Assembly (NCBI RefSeq): GCF_900101495.1
Contig: NZ_FMUS01000029.1
Span: 1-64,000, forward strand
Direction: 5' to 3'
Source: Alkaliphilus peptidifermentans DSM 18978
GTDB taxonomy: Bacteria > Bacillota > Clostridia > Peptostreptococcales > Natronincolaceae
Length of the DNA stretch: 64,000 nt
The notes beneath the pieces are model-generated. The model ran no database searches and was not told the origin of the DNA. It saw only the letters and a list, made by a program, of their open reading frames with translations. Both the position numbers and the translations under genes were made by a program. Below, one piece after another: positions 42,325 through 51,459 of this stretch. Each line of letters begins with the position of its first letter. Positions within the stretch are counted from its first letter, which is position 1.

Positions 42325-43446
42325 CTAATAGTTTACTCTGACTAACCAAAACTTAACTCCCTTATCACTCCAGCCTAAATCCCAAGGTACTCGGTAACGA
42401 TCTGAATTATGGGAATTTACCAAAATATAACCCTTGGAATCAATTCCTGATACTAGAGAAACATGAGTGACCTTTCCTTTCACTTCATAGGCTATATAAT
42501 CCCCTGGTAAAAGTTTGTAGGAGCTTTCTAATACCTTATCATAGGTGCCATGAGCGATAGAAGAGGCCCTACCACTATCAAGCATATAACTGTTAAAGGC
42601 ACTTGCATTAATCCATGTTTTGCTTCCAGCTCCTCTTTCGTAATTCCAAGTTCGATTTTTTTTAAAGCCTCCGCCCTCATATAGTACTTGGGAAACGAAG
42701 TTTGCACAGTCACCACCCAGATAGTTATAATCTCTATATTTTGAATTGTATTTAAAGCCATACTCAGGAAGGCTGGCAGCACCACAATATTCATCAGCAT
42801 ATTCTATTGCCTTTAATCTTTTTTCACTTATGTTTGAGAGATCCTTAGCTTCACCTGTTAAAATGATATTCTGTAATTCTTTACTTTTTAGTTCATCTAG
42901 ATGTAAAGAGTCAGCAAATGGGTCGGTATACCATTCTCGAGTAATAAACCATTTTTCTTCATGGGGCATTAAGTCTAATGAATGATATGACCCGATTCTA
43001 AAGGAATTAACTTTTTGAGGAGAATCTATATAAAAATATTTATATTCTGTAGATACCATTACATTTAAGGCATATCCATCCCCTTTATTCTTAACATTTC
43101 TCAAGACAATATCTGAATCAATCCTTGTAAATTCAATACCCTGTTTATCTGACCAATTGTGAAGATATTTCATTTTTTTCAGCTCATGCTCATATGCCCA
43201 TACGCCACTCTTAACTTCTGTATCAAATATTCCTTTTAGAAATTCCGCATTACCTTCCATAATATGGCTATTTCTCAATTCGAATACTTCTTCTAATTTT
43301 GATGAGATTTTTAGATTTAGGGTATCATCGTAAAAAGTGGTATTAGTTCTTTCATTCCATATAAAAAATCCCAAAATAATAGCAATTATTAAGGATAAAA
43401 TTATTAAAAATGCAATTAACTTTTTAATATCTATGAAAATGATCAT
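42325..43446 (-). CDS. Membrane-anchored Amidase_6 (CHAP-like) domain protein
   Basis: 373 residues; ATG preceded by GGGAGGGG. One N-terminal transmembrane helix (about 9-29), an extracytoplasmic region of about 170 residues with alpha/beta pattern, and a C-terminal putative amidase domain. The catalytic Cys lies in GGDCANFVSQVLYEGGG and the His in GKVTHVSLVSG, with NSHNSDR near the end. These NlpC/P60-related domains are widespread in spore formers and presumed to act on the cell wall. Transcribed alone. Confidence 0.88.
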   Translation of the reverse strand: MIIFIDIKKLIAFLIILSLIIAIILGFFIWNERTNTTFYDDTLNLKISSKLEEVFELRNSHIMEGNAEFLKGIFDTEVKSGVWAYEHELKKMKYLHNWSDKQGIEFTRIDSDIVLRNVKNKGDGYALNVMVSTEYKYFYIDSPQKVNSFRIGSYHSLDLMPHEEKWFITREWYTDPFADSLHLDELKSKELQNIILTGEAKDLSNISEKRLKAIEYADEYCGAASLPEYGFKYNSKYRDYNYLGGDCANFVSQVLYEGGGFKKNRTWNYERGAGSKTWINASAFNSYMLDSGRASSIAHGTYDKVLESSYKLLPGDYIAYEVKGKVTHVSLVSGIDSKGYILVNSHNSDRYRVPWDLGWSDKGVKFWLVRVNY

Positions 43447-43797
43447 TTATTCCCCTCCCAAATATACTCATAGGATTATATGAGTAAAAATATATCTCTA
43501 TACTATTGTTTTTTAAAAAAACACCAACATTTTAATTATAAAAATCTTTAGGAGTAAATACATATGTAATAGTCCACTTAATCTAATAACAAAAGAAAAA
43601 TTGCTGCTATCTATATATAGTCTTAATTATAGCCTTCTATGTATTTATATCATTAAATCAATTTCTTTCAAGGTAAAAATGATTAGATTAGGTTTAGAAA
43701 AGAAAAGATAATATTATGTTAGAATAGGGTATGAATAAAGCAGATGAAATTATGTAAATATTACATAGCAAAAATATTTATAGGAAGGGAGATTATT
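43447..43797. other. Divergent intergenic region
   Basis: About 350 AT-rich bases between the Amidase_6 gene and the oxidoreductase gene. I see no gene, riboswitch or repeat; it presumably carries the two divergent promoters. Confidence 0.5.
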
Positions 43798-44820
43798 ATG
43801 TCGAAATTATTTTCAGAATTAACTGTAAAGGATATGACTCTAAAAAATAGAATCGTTATGGCACCTATGTGTATGTATAGTGCTGATTCTTATGGTTACT
43901 CAACAGATTGGCATTATGCCCATTATCATACTCGGGCTATAGGAGGAACTGGTTTAATCCTGCAGGAAGCCACAGCAGTTGAAGGTAGGGGACGGATTTC
44001 AGATGCAGATTTAGGAATATGGGATGATTCACATATTGAAGGATTAAAAAGAATTGTACAAGGCTGTCAAGCTGAAGGGGCAAAGGTCGGTATTCAATTG
44101 GCCCATGCAGGAAGAAAATGTACTGTTGCAACAGAAACTATAATTGCTCCTAGCCCATTACCCTTTGACGATAATTCAAGAGTGCCTATGGAAATGAATG
44201 TGAATGACATTGAAAGCGTGAAAAATGCTTTTAAGAGTGGAGCAATCAGAGCGAGGGAAGTTGGATACGATATCATAGAAATTCATGCAGCCCACGGCTA
44301 TCTTATAAATGAATTTCTGTCTCCATTAACAAACAAGAGAAGTGATAAATATGGTGGAAGCTTAGTTAATAGAACTCGCTTTCTAAAAGAAATAGTTCAT
44401 GAGGTTAGATCCGTATGGCCAATTGAAAAGCCCTTAATTATTAGGGTTTCTGCCGAAGACTATCATCCTGAAGGTAATCATCCAAAGGATATAGCAAAGA
44501 TTTTGAATATGGTTAAAGACTTAGGAGTCGATTTAATAAATGTAAGCTCAGGTGCAGTGGTACCTGCAAAAATAAAAGTGTATCCAGGTTATCAAATTAA
44601 GCATGCAGAAATAATTAAGACTGAAACCTCGTTGCCAGTGATTGGCGGTGGATTAATTACTAGCTCGGAAATGGCTGAAGAGCTGGTTCAAAATAAGAGG
44701 GTGGATCTTCTTTACTTAGGAAGAGAGCTTCTACGAAATCCCTATTGGCCTCTACAAGCAGCTGGAGAATTAAAGCATGAAGTAGAATGGCCAGTACAAT
44801 ATGAAAGAAGTAAAGTATAG
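43798..44820 (+). CDS. NADH:flavin oxidoreductase, old yellow enzyme family (YqjM-like)
   Basis: 340 residues from the ATG at 43798 after GGAAGGGAG. An FMN-binding TIM barrel: LKNRIVMAPMCMYSAD (with the Cys seen in YqjM-like enzymes), LILQEATAVEGRGRI, GIQLAHAGRKC, IHAAHGYLINEFLSP and NKRSDKYGGS. The catalytic His-x-x-His of YqjM is represented by the IHAAHGY segment. It reduces activated C=C bonds or quinones with NAD(P)H. No Fe-S extension is present, so it is not a 2,4-dienoyl-CoA reductase type. Confidence 0.95.
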   Translation: MSKLFSELTVKDMTLKNRIVMAPMCMYSADSYGYSTDWHYAHYHTRAIGGTGLILQEATAVEGRGRISDADLGIWDDSHIEGLKRIVQGCQAEGAKVGIQLAHAGRKCTVATETIIAPSPLPFDDNSRVPMEMNVNDIESVKNAFKSGAIRAREVGYDIIEIHAAHGYLINEFLSPLTNKRSDKYGGSLVNRTRFLKEIVHEVRSVWPIEKPLIIRVSAEDYHPEGNHPKDIAKILNMVKDLGVDLINVSSGAVVPAKIKVYPGYQIKHAEIIKTETSLPVIGGGLITSSEMAEELVQNKRVDLLYLGRELLRNPYWPLQAAGELKHEVEWPVQYERSKV

Positions 44821-44830
44821 AAATATCGTA

Positions 44831-44904
44831 AAAACCCATCTTTTCGTTGTTGATAGAGTTGAATCCGTACTTATCACATAACAGAGGTGGGTTTTTATTT
44901 TATT
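44831..44904 (+). terminator. Long terminator-like hairpin after the oxidoreductase gene
   Basis: The arms AAAACCCATC and GGTGGGTTTT (one mismatch) with inner pairing TGATA/TATCA are followed by a T-rich tail that runs into the converging gene. Confidence 0.6.
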
Positions 44905-44905
44905 T

Positions 44906-47581
44906 TTATTTACCTTTTACTTGTTTATATAGAGTTTCAGTTTCAATGGAGGGTGATGACTCATACTGATTCATTAAAATATTAGTAAGCTGCTTATAAA
45001 TGGATATAGCATGTTGTTTTTCTCCACTTTTCCATAAAAGCTCCATTGTTATTCTACAGATATCCTCGTTTATTGGATCTATTGTCAAATATTTATGACA
45101 GATCTCTAAGGCAGCAAAAGAATTTGAATGTCTTAAATGATAGTTAATCATCTTAGTATTGATTTTAAGATATAGCTGACGAAGTCTCATTCGCAGATTA
45201 AAAAACCAATCATCATATATATTTTCTATCAATAGGTCATCTCTATAGAGGCTAGATGCATACTCAAACAATTCTATAGCCCTTACACTATTACAAGAAT
45301 CCTCAGGTAATATATCAAGTGCAATATCAGTGAATAATTGATAGTCGGTGTATATAGTAATCTCATTGCTAATACTGATCATGCCACGCCTAAGATTTAT
45401 AATATTTTTAGTGCATCCAGCATAGCGTAGTGCTTTGCGAATATGGCATAAAGCCATACGGATATTGGAGTCTCCAGATTTTAAATCTGATTCAGGCCAC
45501 AAAGCCTCAATAACCTGATCCTTAATATGTGATTTTCTAAAAATAGTTAAGTATTTAAATAAATTCTGTGATTTCTTGGTTTTCCACTGGTTTGGAGGAA
45601 TTTCCACTCCATTGACAAATACATTAAAGGTACCTAAACAGCATATGTGAATAATAGTTGTATCATTTTTCATTGCGATGTTCTGAATTAAGCTTTTAAT
45701 GGAATTTTTAAAATCTACATCGTTAGTCAAAAGCATAGCAACTGCCTCTTTACATATATCCTGTGGAAACCAGCATTTGAGCATATGAATAACCCAATTA
45801 GGATGCATATTTTTAACTAGTGCTCTGCGACAGAGTACATAGATAGTTTCGGGATGCCAATACCAAAAGTATTGCCAATTACCTTCGTCATATAGATCTA
45901 GTGCTTTAGATAAATACGAATCAGCCAGGTAAGAATTACCCTTTAATAGATAAATTCTTGCTAAGAGAAAGTAAACCCCGGTTTTAGTATTGCAAGAGTT
46001 ATCTCTACCACTACTTTTAATTAACTCATCTACCAATTGAATGGCTAATTCCAGATGTTCCGATTCCATAGCAATAATAGCAGTGATTGATATAGAATAG
46101 CTTTTCAAGCTATCTGGTAGATCTTTGACTAATGCAAGTGCATTTAATGCTTCTTGTAGTAGAAGCGCTGCTTCCTCACCTAATTTTATCCTTAAAAGAA
46201 TATGATCTAATTTTGAACGTATCATACACTCCATATCCCCATTTTTAACAGCATAGCCTACTGCAGAAGATAACGAATCGAGAGCTTTTTGAGGGTTAGA
46301 ATGCAAGGTACATGCTCCTTTGAAATATAGAAGCCAATGGTCATCATTGAAATAAGTCTCAGGTAGATAAGATATCCATGAATTGAGGGAGTCTAAACGT
46401 CCATGCTGAAGATAATACTTATCACCATATTGCTTTATTATTTTTATGAGCTGAGGCCAATCAGAAGATGCAACCAACTGAGCATTTCCTCTTTCAATAT
46501 CTCCCTTTGAAATCAGATAAGATGCAGCACGTTTTCTTATGCTTTGGATTTCATCTTCAGTTCTAAGTTGATGAACCTTTGGATTAAGACACTCTGACAT
46601 TAAGTGATGAAGTCGCCATGTAGTTGCTTCACCTTCTATTTTTATTAATAACCCTAAGGAATGAAGAGTATTAATCATCACGTCACTATTTTTACATTGT
46701 AATGCTATACTACATAATTCTGGCTCTAAATACGGTAATAAAGTAGAATCATGGATGAAGTTTCTTATTTCATTTGGCAAGTATTCTAACAATTCTTTAC
46801 TTAGATATGTATTAAGGTCAGAGCTCACATTTTTTAGAGCATCTATAGTTTTTACAATACTATAGTCTGATTTTAGAAGAAGTAATCCCATAAGTCGAAG
46901 GCTAATAGCCCAGCCTTCAGTATAAAAATCTATTAACAATAGATCTTTTTTATTTATAAGCAATCCTAAGCTTCTTAAAAATTCCCATGATTCTTCAATA
47001 GAAAACAAAAGCTGAGCTGCATTAATTTCTAGAACATCACCAGATATTTTACGTCGATATAGGTTTAGATTTGGAGCAGTTCTACTAATTATTACAAGAT
47101 GTATTTGTTTTGGTACCCAACGAATAAAATAATCTATTATACTACAAACAGTAGTATTGGTATCTATTAAATGAAAGTCATCCAAAACTATAACCATTTC
47201 TTCATCAGTTGCTATTTCTTCAATAATCATGGATATAATAATATGCCAATCCTTATTAATATCTTCAATACTTCTAAGGGTTAGTAGACTCTTACCACCA
47301 AAATCTGACCGAATTCTCTTAATCGAATGTATTAAATGAAAAAGTAAGAATGATGGTTCTGAATCATGAATATCTAAGCTCAGCCATGCAGTTACTGGCC
47401 AATTATTTTTATCTATTATGGAGGATACCCAGATACTTTTACCGTAGCCTGCTGGAGCTGTAATAGTGGTAATAGGATGAGAAAGTATAGATAAGCTAAG
47501 CTTATTTAAGCCAGGTCGATCAATTGAATTTTTTATTACTGGAGGAACCAGCTGTGTTGAAATTAGTGGAATCAGTGACAA
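44906..47581 (-). CDS. Large STAND ATPase transcriptional regulator with C-terminal winged helix and BTAD
   Basis: About 891 residues. A TTG at 47581 lies 8 nt from GGGGAG; a GTG at 47590 is another possible start. The N-terminal part is a MalT-like STAND NTPase with Walker A TAPAGYGKS and Walker B MVIVLDDFHLID. Residues about 350-640 form helical TPR-like repeats. The C-terminus has an OmpR-like winged helix (CCLGTFNVFVNGVEIP, then DQVIEALWPES) and a bacterial transcriptional activator domain. Such proteins integrate a ligand signal with ATP binding. It is divergent from the small DUF4870 membrane gene. Confidence 0.9.
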   Translation of the reverse strand: MSLIPLISTQLVPPVIKNSIDRPGLNKLSLSILSHPITTITAPAGYGKSIWVSSIIDKNNWPVTAWLSLDIHDSEPSFLLFHLIHSIKRIRSDFGGKSLLTLRSIEDINKDWHIIISMIIEEIATDEEMVIVLDDFHLIDTNTTVCSIIDYFIRWVPKQIHLVIISRTAPNLNLYRRKISGDVLEINAAQLLFSIEESWEFLRSLGLLINKKDLLLIDFYTEGWAISLRLMGLLLLKSDYSIVKTIDALKNVSSDLNTYLSKELLEYLPNEIRNFIHDSTLLPYLEPELCSIALQCKNSDVMINTLHSLGLLIKIEGEATTWRLHHLMSECLNPKVHQLRTEDEIQSIRKRAASYLISKGDIERGNAQLVASSDWPQLIKIIKQYGDKYYLQHGRLDSLNSWISYLPETYFNDDHWLLYFKGACTLHSNPQKALDSLSSAVGYAVKNGDMECMIRSKLDHILLRIKLGEEAALLLQEALNALALVKDLPDSLKSYSISITAIIAMESEHLELAIQLVDELIKSSGRDNSCNTKTGVYFLLARIYLLKGNSYLADSYLSKALDLYDEGNWQYFWYWHPETIYVLCRRALVKNMHPNWVIHMLKCWFPQDICKEAVAMLLTNDVDFKNSIKSLIQNIAMKNDTTIIHICCLGTFNVFVNGVEIPPNQWKTKKSQNLFKYLTIFRKSHIKDQVIEALWPESDLKSGDSNIRMALCHIRKALRYAGCTKNIINLRRGMISISNEITIYTDYQLFTDIALDILPEDSCNSVRAIELFEYASSLYRDDLLIENIYDDWFFNLRMRLRQLYLKINTKMINYHLRHSNSFAALEICHKYLTIDPINEDICRITMELLWKSGEKQHAISIYKQLTNILMNQYESSPSIETETLYKQVKGK

Positions 47582-47590
47582 TTTAAACAC

Positions 47591-47910
47591 TCCCCAATAA
47601 AAATAAGTATAAAATATAGTAATTTTACAAAAATTTTACATTATTATAATAGAATTATTATATCACAAAATTATAGTGTAGTTTGAATTTTCAAACAATA
47701 TATTCCCAAAAACTGAAGAAATAGTAATTATAAATGGCAACAAGAAAGATATTTATTATTATGACACGAGGCTATAAGCTAATACTGAAAATAGATGTTG
47801 ATAGTGACAATGTTACATTTATTAACCCTTAATATTGAGTAATAATAAGGGTCTAAAAAATAAGTTTAAAAAATATATTTAATAAGATATCAAAAAAGGG
47901 GGTAAAAAAA
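47591..47910. other. Divergent intergenic region
   Basis: About 320 very AT-rich bases between the STAND regulator and the DUF4870 gene. No gene or recognised RNA is seen. It should contain both promoters and possibly the regulator's binding site, but I cannot identify one. Confidence 0.5.
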
Positions 47911-48282
47911 ATGGAAAATGAAAAGAAGGATATTAAAGAAGTAGTTGAAATTAAAAAATCTTCATTAGGAATGGATGAAAATGTTGCAGCACTTCTAAGC
48001 TACTTACTTGGATTTATTACTGGCATTATTTTTTATGTATTAGAAAAGGATAGTCGCTATGTTAAATTCCATGCAATGCAATCTATTCTCGTTTCTGTAG
48101 CTTTAATGGTATTATCATTTGTGTTAGGATTCATTCCAATAATTGGCTGGATAATTTCGCTGCTTATATCACCTTTAACACTAGTATTATGGATTATTTT
48201 ACTAGTAAAGGCATATAAAGGAGCATGGTTTAAATTGCCAATAATTGGCGATATTGCTGAAAAACAGCTTAAGGATATGTAG
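47911..48282 (+). CDS. DUF4870-family small membrane protein
   Basis: 123 residues after GGGGG. A polar N-terminus (about 20 residues) is followed by ENVAALLSYLLGFITGIIFYVLE, DSRYVKFHAMQSILVS, and two further hydrophobic helices before a cytoplasmic tail. The combination of an A.L.YL opening helix and KFHA.QS is the pattern of DUF4870/Tic20-like proteins. Function unknown. Divergent from the STAND regulator, with its own terminator. Confidence 0.85.
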   Translation: MENEKKDIKEVVEIKKSSLGMDENVAALLSYLLGFITGIIFYVLEKDSRYVKFHAMQSILVSVALMVLSFVLGFIPIIGWIISLLISPLTLVLWIILLVKAYKGAWFKLPIIGDIAEKQLKDM

Positions 48283-48325
48283 TTTATTTCAATAGTATTT
48301 GGGGGTTAATAAGTAAACATTGATA

Positions 48326-48360
48326 AAAAAAGCATCTATATAAAACTAGATGCTTTTTAA
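48326..48360. terminator. Bidirectional terminator
   Basis: The arms AAAAAGCATCTA (48326-48337) and TAGATGCTTTTT (48347-48358) lie between converging genes. Confidence 0.85.
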
Positions 48361-48365
48361 TTGGA

Positions 48366-48725
48366 TTACTTTTGTGAAAGTAGTTCATCTCTTTGTGGCT
48401 TAGGTAATTTTTTAACTACTATTTCATAGGAATGCTTAATCATCCATTGAATTTCATCCTCTGGTAAAGAACCATCTATTATAATTGTATTCCAATGAGT
48501 TTTGTTTAAATGATATCCTGCAGTGATGGAAGCATGTGCTTCCCTTAATGAATGGGATAATACGGGATCACATTTTAATGAGATATTAAGGCAATTTCCT
48601 TTCTCTGTTATGAGTGCAAACATTTTTGATTTCACCTTGACAACCAGTACATCTTCCCCAAAGGGATAATCCTCATATGTATCCTTCATTGAAAGACAGT
48701 AATTTTTAAGCATATTTATATCCAT
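48366..48725 (-). CDS. MmcQ/YjbR family protein
   Basis: 119 residues matching the MmcQ/YjbR (CyaY-fold) family. It opens with YCLSMKDTYEDYPFGEDVLVVKV, followed by MFALITE, SLKCDP and the ITAGYHLNKTHWNTI block, ending with a short helix. The family is thought to bind DNA or act as an adaptor; no firm function is known. Single gene, with a ribosome site AGGAGGATTG upstream. Confidence 0.93.
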   Translation of the reverse strand: MDINMLKNYCLSMKDTYEDYPFGEDVLVVKVKSKMFALITEKGNCLNISLKCDPVLSHSLREAHASITAGYHLNKTHWNTIIIDGSLPEDEIQWMIKHSYEIVVKKLPKPQRDELLSQK

Positions 48726-48802
48726 TTAATCAATCCTCCTAAAAATGAGTATAACATAAACCTTTACTGATATTAAAGGATTTTAGACATAAATAAAAGC
48801 AC

Positions 48803-48829
48803 AAAAAAAAGATGGCCTTGAGGCCATCC
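48803..48829 (-). terminator. Terminator of thiT
   Basis: On the minus strand the arms GATGGCCT/AGGCCATC (48811-48829) are followed by eight T residues. Confidence 0.85.
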
Positions 48830-48857
48830 CGGGTTTTAATTCTTCTACTGAGTATTA

Positions 48858-49490
48858 TTAATGAGTCAGGTTACCAGATTGAATCCTAGTTATAGCTGAT
48901 TTTATTTGTGGCAACAAGCTAATGATGATACAAATTAAAGTATCTGTTCCAATAATGAGTCCATTTACGCTTAGGGAATAAAACAATACATTCATGCCAT
49001 CCGGCGCATAGGAGCCAAAAAATATCACGCCTGAAAGAAAGCTCATAAAAAATCGACCAAAGCCTCCTATAAAACAAGATATACTTATATTTTTTCTATA
49101 TAATCCCGCTAAGCCTAATGCTCCATAAGCCAATGGGTAATCAAGAAAAAATTGAGCCCAATGGATAATGTATGGGTCCTGTATCAATTTTAGTAAACCA
49201 AAGGCAAAGCCTGCAATAATTCCAGCTAATGGACCAAACATAACTGCGAATATGAACATTGGTAGCATACTGGCAGGAGTAATGCTTCCACCTTGAGGGA
49301 AACGATAAAGTCTAATATATGAAAGAATAAATGACAGTGCTATACATAAGCTTCCATATACAATTATACGAGTATCAAACTTTAGATTCTTTTTGTTTTT
49401 GCTTAAAATGAAAAAAACACCAGCGATAATAATAAGTAATGCTAAAATAGAAAGAGTAACAGGTTTTAAATCAAATAACTTATTAAACAT
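48858..49490 (-). CDS. thiT: ECF thiamine transporter substrate-binding protein ThiT
   Basis: 210 residues, six membrane helices. It shows the ThiT signatures YRFPQGGSITPASMLPMF (thiamine-site region) and IHWAQFFLDYPLAYGALGLAG. It works as the S component with a shared ECF module (EcfA, EcfA', EcfT), which is not in this window. An N-terminal extra helix (about 10-30) precedes the core. A TPP riboswitch lies just upstream, confirming the vitamin. Start ATG after AAGGAGTG. Confidence 0.95.
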   Translation of the reverse strand: MFNKLFDLKPVTLSILALLIIIAGVFFILSKNKKNLKFDTRIIVYGSLCIALSFILSYIRLYRFPQGGSITPASMLPMFIFAVMFGPLAGIIAGFAFGLLKLIQDPYIIHWAQFFLDYPLAYGALGLAGLYRKNISISCFIGGFGRFFMSFLSGVIFFGSYAPDGMNVLFYSLSVNGLIIGTDTLICIIISLLPQIKSAITRIQSGNLTH

Positions 49491-49527
49491 TTAAACACTC
49501 CTTTTTGTTTTTTATTTACTACAAATA

Positions 49528-49561
49528 AAAAAACATGAAAAGGAATTCTTTTTCATGTTTG
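49528..49561 (-). terminator. Riboswitch-controlled terminator in thiT leader
   Basis: Twelve-base arms (AAACATGAAAAA with TTTTTCATGTTT, allowing one mismatch) are followed on the minus strand by a T-run. It lies between the TPP aptamer and thiT and is the likely expression platform. Confidence 0.85.
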
Positions 49562-49569
49562 AAGTCAAG

Positions 49570-49652
49570 AATTCGCTTTCCTTCGCAGGTGTTAACCTAC
49601 AGGTTCAAAGGGTTGGATGATTCCTCTCAGCACAAGGCGCCCCTAGCGATCA
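49570..49652 (-). promoter_or_regulatory. TPP (thiamine pyrophosphate) riboswitch
   Basis: On the minus strand the aptamer has GGGGCGCC, then the invariant CTGAGAGG, then CCCTTTGAACCTG and the closing CACCTGCGAAGGAAAG element, all canonical THI-box parts. It is followed by a terminator and thiT. TPP binding should end transcription. Confidence 0.96.
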
Positions 49653-49827
49653 TTTTTAGTTTTCTTATCTGTGCAATTGTATTATATCATATCATATTGT
49701 AGATGAGAAATACATCTTATATAATATATAAATATATTTATTCGGTTTTTTATATTTAGCTATACTTTTTTCTTGGAAAAGTTTATTATGTATAATAGAA
49801 GTAATACAAAGAATTGGAGACACTAAT

Positions 49828-51189
49828 ATGATACAAAAAAAGATAGATGATAAAATTTTTTATAAGATAATGGCATCAATAGCTTTACCTATAGCCTTAC
49901 AAAATTTAATATCCTCCTCTTTAAATGCTGTTGATACTGTAATGATTGGAAAATTGGGAGCAGTAGAAATTGCAGCGGTTGGCCTCGCCAATCAGTTTTT
50001 CTTTGTTTTTGTACTAATATTATTTGGTATAAATAGTGGCGTTTCTATTTTTACTGCACAGTATTGGGGTAAGAAGGATATTGATAACATTCAAAGGGTG
50101 TTAGGGTTAGCCCTTATGCTAGGTATAGGCTTTAGCTTAACCTTTTTTCTTGCTGCATTTTTATTTCCTCAATGGATATTAAAGATATTTACCGAAGATC
50201 AAACGGTTATCCACTTGGGTAGCAGTTATTTGAGAATTGTATCAGTAAGCTATATTTTTACAGCCATAAGCTTTTCTTATTCATTTGCAATGAGAAGTAC
50301 TGGAAACGCAAAGCTTACAATGGTAGTTAGTGCAATTTCTTTATTGGCTAATACTTTACTAAATTATATTCTGATTTTTGGGGCCGGAGCTATACCAGCA
50401 ATGGGTATAAAAGGTGCTGCTATTGCTACACTAATATCAAGGACTTTGGAAACCCTTTTAATTGTTTCGTATGTTTACTCATACTATGATGTTTTGGCAG
50501 TAAGAAGCTTACGTATATTTAAAATATCCTCTAGCTTTTTTAAGCAGGTGATGAATACTACAACCCCTGTTATACTAAATGAAGCTTTCTGGGCTTTAGG
50601 AATGAGCATGTATTCAATTTCTTATGCAAGAATTAGTACTGAGGCTGTTGCTTCAGTTCAAATAGCCCTAACAATACAAGGGATATTTATAGTCATTGGT
50701 ATGGGTTTAGGTAATGCCAGCGCTGTAATGATCGGAAATGTTATAGGAGCTAATGAAGAGGAACGGGCAATTAATTATGCTAAAAGGTTTTCAATACTTG
50801 GAACCGCAACAGGAGCAATAATTGGGTTAATTATGATGGTGGCAGCTCCACTTGTTTTAAATTTCTTTAATGTATCAGATGCAGTAAGCCATAATGCCAT
50901 TAATATTTTAAGAGTCTTTGCTTTATTTATGGCCTTTAAGTTTTATAATATTATTTTAGTTATTGGTATTTTAAGAGGCGGTGGAGATACTCGGTTTTCA
51001 TTGTTTTTAGAGTTATCAAGTGTATGGCTTTATGGAGTACCAATGGTATTCATTGGAGCCCACCTATGGAAACTACCTATATATCAGGTTGTGGCATTAG
51101 TATCCTGTGAGGAAATTATAAAGTCAGTAGTTGGGTTTGGAAGAGTGGCATCAAAAAAATGGGTAAAAAGAGTAATTGAATATAATTAA
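49828..51189 (+). CDS. MATE-family efflux transporter
   Basis: 453 residues with 12 membrane helices in two six-helix halves. It starts with the MATE pattern IALPIALQNLISSSLNAVDTVMIGKLGAVEIAAVGLANQ. The second half repeats it with VILNEAFWALGMSMYSISYARI. MATE proteins export drugs or metabolites with Na+ or H+. No regulator or substrate clue is adjacent. Confidence 0.95.
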   Translation: MIQKKIDDKIFYKIMASIALPIALQNLISSSLNAVDTVMIGKLGAVEIAAVGLANQFFFVFVLILFGINSGVSIFTAQYWGKKDIDNIQRVLGLALMLGIGFSLTFFLAAFLFPQWILKIFTEDQTVIHLGSSYLRIVSVSYIFTAISFSYSFAMRSTGNAKLTMVVSAISLLANTLLNYILIFGAGAIPAMGIKGAAIATLISRTLETLLIVSYVYSYYDVLAVRSLRIFKISSSFFKQVMNTTTPVILNEAFWALGMSMYSISYARISTEAVASVQIALTIQGIFIVIGMGLGNASAVMIGNVIGANEEERAINYAKRFSILGTATGAIIGLIMMVAAPLVLNFFNVSDAVSHNAINILRVFALFMAFKFYNIILVIGILRGGGDTRFSLFLELSSVWLYGVPMVFIGAHLWKLPIYQVVALVSCEEIIKSVVGFGRVASKKWVKRVIEYN

Positions 51190-51282
51190 TATAACAAGGT
51201 TAATAATCAAAGTTCACCCATGTACATAGCCTTGTTGACAGACTATTGCTAATATGATACCATTATTTCAGAAAAGTTACGG

Positions 51283-51420
51283 AAAAGGGAGTAGCTGCAG
51301 TTTATCTGCGTATAGAATCAACACACTGATCTTTTAAGATCTGGTTCTATTCACTTTAGAAGATGCTAAAGGAGCGAGACTTTTACGTTTAATAGGCTAC
51401 CATATTTAGCTTATTAAACC
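51283..51420 (+). promoter_or_regulatory. yybP-ykoY (Mn2+) riboswitch
   Basis: Conserved parts are visible: AAAGGGAGTAGC at the 5' side, two internal helices (CTGCAG...CTGCG; AGATCTGGTTCTATTC pairing back to AGAATCAACACACTGATCT), and the 3' GGAGCGAGACTTTTACG. A following hairpin (AATAGGCTA...TAGCTTATT) may be the expression platform. Mn2+ binding usually turns on export genes; the gene downstream is a GDT1-type Mn exporter candidate. Confidence 0.88.
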
Positions 51421-51459
51421 TAGAAGTTTGGCTCTATTTTATTAGAAGGAGCAATTAAC